Assembly (NCBI GenBank): GCA_963784995.1
Contig: CAWATZ010000024.1
Location: forward strand, 248,001 to 312,000
Origin: CAWATZ01 sp963784995
GTDB lineage: Bacteria > Planctomycetota > Planctomycetia > Gemmatales > Gemmataceae
DNA: 64,000 nt
Reading direction: 5' to 3'
Shown here: positions 59,696-64,000 of the stretch, in pieces
Layout: each line of letters starts with the position of its first letter
Position numbering within the stretch: the first letter of the stretch is position 1
Position numbers and translations under genes: made by a program
The notes under the pieces: generated by a model
The model's database searches: none
Told to the model about the DNA's origin: nothing
What the model saw: the letters and a program-made list of their open reading frames with translations, nothing else

Positions 59696-60799
59696 ATGTT
59701 CACGAACTGGCTGCGCTGGCCGGCGGGAAGCCGGCCGAAAGCCCCCGCCCGCCCCCAATCCAAACCCACCCTGGAAGTGCTGGAAGATCGCATCGTGCCG
59801 ATCGCCGTCAATGCCATCCCGACCAACCTTATCGCCCAGACGCTGGCCAACGAGCTGACCGGCTCGGGCGTGCTGATCGGCGGCTACTCGTACACAGGCT
59901 CCCCCATTGCGGCCGGCACGTTTACCAACGGCAACAACGAGGTGGGGATGGCCAGCGGCATCATTCTGGACACTGGCTCGATCGGCACCATCGCCCAGCG
60001 CAACCCGGCCCTGCCAATCAATCCGGGAACCAACCTGGGCCAGGCAGGCGACCCGGCCATCTCGGCCCTGCTCGGCGGCCTGCAAACCTTTGATGCGGCC
60101 TCCCTGAACTTCGTCCTGATCTCTCAGGGACCGCAGGTGTCCATGAGCTTTGTTTATGCCTCCAACGAATTCAATGGCGTCATGGTGGAGAACGATACGT
60201 TCATCGCCACGGTGAATGGGACCAACGTCGCCACGCTCCCGAGCGGTGCCCTGGTCAATCCCGTCGGCATCGCGGGGTCCCCGGGCATCATCCGCGACAA
60301 CATTCCCTTCGGTATGCCCTATGGGCCGCTGGCGATCATGTTCAATGGCATCACGGACGTCCAGACCATCACGTTCAAGACGACCCCAGGAGTGCCCTAC
60401 TACATTCACCTGTCCATCGCGGACACGAACACCCCGCTCGTGGACTCGGCCGTGTTCATCGAGGCCCACAGCGTGGGGACGCCGGCCCGCTTGACCGCGG
60501 CCTTCCCGACCTCCTGGATCTACAATCGAACGCTCAACACCTACGTTGGCTACATCACCATTTACAACCTGGGACCCACGGCCGCGGTCGGCACGCTCAA
60601 CGTGAGCCTCAACGACCTGCCGAGCGGGGTAAGCGTTGCACCCGTCTCGCCCGGCTGGTTTGGCAACACCTACACGAACACCGTCGCTTTCGGCAGGGGA
60701 CAGGCGATCCGCATTGCCGTCCAGCTGAGCGATCCGTACCACGTACCGCTGCCAACCTACTTCAACCTGGCCAGCACCATCGGCGTCACCCTGTCCTGA
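59696..60799 (+). CDS. Choice-of-anchor-L domain exported protein
   Basis: The protein has 367 residues. The start is MFTNWLRWPAGSRPK, then the planctomycete export motif LEVLEDRIVP at about residues 28-37. The choice-of-anchor-L type domain spans about 40-250 (LIAQTLANELTGSGVLIGGY, FVLISQGPQVSMSFVYASNE, FNGVMVENDTFIATVNG). A C-terminal beta domain (about 255-365) has TVAFGRGQAIRIAVQL. It is presumably surface-exposed. The palindromic hairpin at 60813-60864 ends its transcript. Confidence 0.85.
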   Translation: MFTNWLRWPAGSRPKAPARPQSKPTLEVLEDRIVPIAVNAIPTNLIAQTLANELTGSGVLIGGYSYTGSPIAAGTFTNGNNEVGMASGIILDTGSIGTIAQRNPALPINPGTNLGQAGDPAISALLGGLQTFDAASLNFVLISQGPQVSMSFVYASNEFNGVMVENDTFIATVNGTNVATLPSGALVNPVGIAGSPGIIRDNIPFGMPYGPLAIMFNGITDVQTITFKTTPGVPYYIHLSIADTNTPLVDSAVFIEAHSVGTPARLTAAFPTSWIYNRTLNTYVGYITIYNLGPTAAVGTLNVSLNDLPSGVSVAPVSPGWFGNTYTNTVAFGRGQAIRIAVQLSDPYHVPLPTYFNLASTIGVTLS

Positions 60800-60812
60800 G
60801 AGTCCGTTCCAT

Positions 60813-60864
60813 AGCCGCTTGCGGCTTAGCACACCAGCGGGGTTGCGCTAAGCCGCAAGCGGCT
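60813..60864 (+). repeat. Intact palindrome of the FAAL-inserted family, also a likely terminator
   Basis: AGCCGCTTGCGGCTTAGC (60813-60830) pairs exactly with 60847-60864 around a 16-base loop, followed by TTTTGG. Weaker pairing (GTTCCA/TGGAAC) extends it outwards. It lies 14 bases past the choice-of-anchor-L stop and is the intact form of the element at 21358-21400. Confidence 0.85.
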
Positions 60865-60937
60865 TTTGGAACAGAGTCTGACCGCTCAGGACCGGCGCGA
60901 ACCGGGCGCCGGCCAGCGCTGTCTTTCAGGCCAGAGG

Positions 60938-61008
60938 GCCCCTTGAGTGTGATGGACGCATGGGAATCTTCTAAATTCCGGGAGGAGGTTCGATTCCTCC
61001 AGGGGGCA
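60938..61008 (+). tRNA. tRNA-Arg (anticodon UCU)
   Basis: A 71-base cloverleaf can be drawn by hand: acceptor GCCCCTT/AGGGGGC with one G-T pair, D-arm GTGT/ACGC, anticodon stem GGAAT/ATTCC with loop CTTCTAA (anticodon TCT), short variable loop, T-arm GGAGG/CCTCC with loop TTCGATT, discriminator A, no encoded CCA. The D-loop is short, three bases separate the D stem from the anticodon stem, and base 8 is G where U is usual, which lowers certainty. Confidence 0.75.
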
Positions 61009-61013
61009 GTGCG

Positions 61014-61268
61014 TCAGGAACCCACGTCCAGGACCGAGGTCTGCGCCCGCTCCTTGTCGCCGGCCACGTGGTGACACTCCCCTGTCACACCGTCCAGGCA
61101 GACCGAGAACTCACAAGCCGAGCAATAATACTCGACCCGTCTGCTCCACAAAGTACGGAAAACGCAATGCTGCTCACGGCAGCAGGGGCAGCCCTGGTGA
61201 TCGACCACGTAGCAATCCATCGCCGCGCGAAACCAATCGGCAGCAGTCCACTCGCAGCTGTGTTTCAT
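61014..61268 (-). CDS. Small zinc-ribbon-like protein
   Basis: The protein has 84 residues from MKHSCEWTAADWFRAA. Two CxxC pairs (CPCC in VVDHQGCPCCREQHC and CSAC in VEYYCSACEFSVC) and extra Cys/His (GECHH) suggest a zinc-binding fold. The frame is open upstream for 36 more codons, but those lack structure-like sequence. The function is unknown. It ends six bases from the tRNA gene on the other strand. Confidence 0.55.
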   Translation of the reverse strand: MKHSCEWTAADWFRAAMDCYVVDHQGCPCCREQHCVFRTLWSRRVEYYCSACEFSVCLDGVTGECHHVAGDKERAQTSVLDVGS

Positions 61269-61494
61269 CGCCCGGATCTCGGTAGCGCCTTCGGCTTGGC
61301 CTGTCAAGGCCAAAGAAAACGTAGCATATTTTCGACTTGCGCAACGGGGAGTAGTGGGCTTGTGCTGGAAGGACACGCGCTGCCTTCACGCTCTTGGACG
61401 CAGGTCCTTGCATTTGGTTCCAAAGACTTTGCAGGAAACGAATTCTCCTCTGTGACCCGATGCGGAACCGTCCCTTTTCTGCTACGCTGGACAC

Positions 61495-62907
61495 ATGCGC
61501 TGGCGTATCCGCTATCAACTGCTGGTCCCGTTGCTCCTGCTGCTGCTGGGCGTGATCGCCAGCAGTGTCTGGATCGGTCTGGCCTCCGGGGAGCGCGTCC
61601 GCAGGCAGATCGAGACGCGCATCCGCGAGGTGGCCCGCAACCTGATCGAGGAAAGCAATTACCGCCTCACCGAAAACGTCCTGCAGCAGATGAAACGCCT
61701 CTCCGGGGCCGACTTCATCCTGGTCCGCCCCGAGGGCGCACCGCTGACCACCCTGGAGCAAAGTCCGGGCACGCTGCCCCCGGCCGCCACGGTCCACGAG
61801 GACTGGCAGACGCTGCACCTGGGTCCGGCCGTGGTCGTGGCCGGCAAGACCTACCTGTGCCACGGCATTCGCCTCCGGCCGCCCCGCAATGGCGAGACGC
61901 TGTACATCCTTTACCCGGAGTCGCTCTACCGTGACGCTTTGTGGGAAGCGCTGGCTCCGGTCGTCTTTCTGGGAGGCGGGGTGGGCCTGGCCGCGATGGT
62001 CCTGGCCCTGGGGCTGGGCCAGGAGCTGAGCCGCCGGCTGCGCGAACTGGAGCGGCGCACCCGGCTGATCGCCGCCGGCGATTTCAGTCCGATGCCGCTG
62101 CCCCGGCCCAACGACGAGATCCGCGACCTGACCCGCTCGGTCAACGACATGGCCCAGAAGCTGGCCCACTATCAGCAGTCGGTGCAGCGCAACGAGCGGC
62201 TGCGGCTGCTCGACCAGATTGGCGGCGGCCTGGCCCATCAGCTGCGGAACGGCCTCACCGGCGCTCGCCTGGCGGTGCAGCTGTACTTGCAGGAGAATGA
62301 GGGCAGCACCGACACCGCCGCACTGGAGGCGGCCCTGCGGCAGCTGACCCTGCTGGAGAACCACCTCAACCGCTTTCTCGACCTGGGCCGGACTGGCTGC
62401 CGGCAGCGCGTTCCCTGTTCGCTGGTGGAGCTGGTCAACGAGGCCGTCGCCCTGTTCGGACCGCGCAGCCGGCATGCGGGCATCGAGCTGCGCTGGCAGG
62501 CGCCCGAGACGCCCTCGACACTGCTGGGCGACCCAGACCAGCTTGAACAGGTGCTGCTGAACTTGCTGGGCAACGCCCTGGACGCGACCCTGGAAGGCGG
62601 CCGGGTGGAGGTCCGCCTGGGTCAGGTCGAGGGTCGGTTGTGGCTGGAAGTGTGGGATACCGGCCCGGGACCGCCGCCGGAGCTGGCCGGGTGCCTGTTC
62701 GAGCCGTTCCAGACCGGCAAGCGTGAAGGGGTCGGCCTGGGCCTGGCAGTGTCCCGGCAGATCGTCGAGGCCCACGGCGGACAGATCCGCTGGTTCCGCC
62801 GAGACGGTCAGACGTGCTTTCGGATCGAGGTGCCCGGACAGCAAGAGAAAGACTTGGAGAACGACCCCTGCCGGCTTGCCCGGCAGGTGAAGCAGGTCGG
62901 AAGCTAG
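61495..62907 (+). CDS. Sensor histidine kinase with repeat-derived C-terminus
   Basis: The protein has 470 residues. Two membrane helices (LLVPLLLLLLGVIASSVWIG near residue 18 and VVFLGGGVGLAAMVLALGLG near 165) flank a periplasmic sensor domain of about 120 residues. Then HAMP (LRELERRTRLIAAGDFSP), H-box LAHQLRNGL, N-box LLGNALDA, G boxes WDTGPGPP and GVGLGLAVS. The last 14 residues (DPCRLARQVKQVGS) come from the arm of a palindromic element, so the gene end has been rewritten by the insertion. It is followed by an NtrC-type regulator and forms a two-component pair with it. Confidence 0.92.
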   Translation: MRWRIRYQLLVPLLLLLLGVIASSVWIGLASGERVRRQIETRIREVARNLIEESNYRLTENVLQQMKRLSGADFILVRPEGAPLTTLEQSPGTLPPAATVHEDWQTLHLGPAVVVAGKTYLCHGIRLRPPRNGETLYILYPESLYRDALWEALAPVVFLGGGVGLAAMVLALGLGQELSRRLRELERRTRLIAAGDFSPMPLPRPNDEIRDLTRSVNDMAQKLAHYQQSVQRNERLRLLDQIGGGLAHQLRNGLTGARLAVQLYLQENEGSTDTAALEAALRQLTLLENHLNRFLDLGRTGCRQRVPCSLVELVNEAVALFGPRSRHAGIELRWQAPETPSTLLGDPDQLEQVLLNLLGNALDATLEGGRVEVRLGQVEGRLWLEVWDTGPGPPPELAGCLFEPFQTGKREGVGLGLAVSRQIVEAHGGQIRWFRRDGQTCFRIEVPGQQEKDLENDPCRLARQVKQVGS

Positions 62908-62989
62908 AAAAGAACGGAAGAAAAGCGTTGGTGCGCCCTCTCTTCTAGCCGCTGACCTGCTTCACCTGCCGGGCAAGCCGGCAGGGGTC
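62863..62989. repeat. Palindromic element, second copy of the family at 14531, between kinase and regulator genes
   Basis: Arms at 62863-62898 and 62954-62989 are exact reverse complements of 36 bases and identical to the arms at 14538-14573 and 14628-14663. The inner segments of the two copies have diverged but keep AGCTAGA ... TCTCTTCTAGC. The left arm is the coding end of the histidine kinase and the right arm lies just upstream of the regulator start. Confidence 0.92.
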
Positions 62990-63019
62990 GAAGTCGCTTT
63001 CCTTTACCTGGACCCTCTT

Positions 63020-64000
<981 letters not shown>

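Noticed and set aside
60938..61008. 3' tRNA-like end of a tmRNA
   Set aside because: A full cloverleaf with an anticodon arm is present within 71 bases, which tmRNA lacks.

Overview
The window looks like a chromosomal segment of a Gemmata-type planctomycete. It is GC-rich and carries several lineage hallmarks: a TIGR02996 leucine-rich-repeat protein, a WD40-repeat serine/threonine kinase beside its own ECF sigma factor, exported proteins with the N-terminal 'LExLEDR' motif, a BBP7-type outer-membrane protein, a TIGR03032 protein, and a sulfatase. Short dispersed palindromes occur throughout.

Region 1 (1-6.6 kb, minus strand) holds a TPR protein, a frame-broken TIGR02996/LRR protein, a small lipoprotein, a small membrane-anchored helical protein and an AI-2E-family permease with an extra C-terminal domain. 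Region 2 (6.8-27.3 kb, minus strand) is one biosynthetic operon. Read in transcription order it encodes an FtsX/DevC-like permease, an ABC ATPase, a HlyD/DevB-like adaptor, an unknown membrane-anchored protein, an MbtH protein and a 15.9-kb megasynthase. The megasynthase domains are FAAL-ACP-KS-AT-cMT-KR-ACP-C-A-PCP-C-A-PCP-reductase. I infer a fatty-acyl starter, one malonyl extension that is methylated and keto-reduced, an ornithine-like residue, a phenylalanine-like residue, and reductive release as aldehyde or alcohol, followed by export.

Region 3 (28-36.5 kb) has a HAD phosphatase, a thioredoxin-like lipoprotein, a DEAD-box helicase, a probable DUF6817 protein, the kinase/sigma pair and a TIGR03032 protein. 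Region 4 (36.6-41.6 kb) is a very large Gly-rich exported protein. Region 5 (41.7-50.3 kb) has a SelA-like PLP protein, a PAC2 protein, a glycerophosphodiesterase and a second DevBCA-like exporter with two permeases and an ATPase fused to a cyclic-nucleotide-binding domain. Region 6 (50-64 kb) has a large membrane protein, an orphan antitoxin, a sulfatase, a YncE/phosphoesterase protein, a toxin-antitoxin-like pair, BBP7, a choice-of-anchor-L protein, tRNA-Arg(UCU), a zinc-ribbon protein, and a histidine kinase with a sigma54-type response regulator cut by the window end.

Two patterns cross these regions. First, palindromic elements of several families sit inside coding sequence, in frame, above all in linkers of the megasynthase; one family has two copies 48 kb apart with identical 36-bp arms. 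Second, at least ten places need exactly one base added or removed to restore a conserved protein. Such breaks in otherwise well-conserved genes point to residual indels in a draft sequence, or else to real decay; reads would decide.
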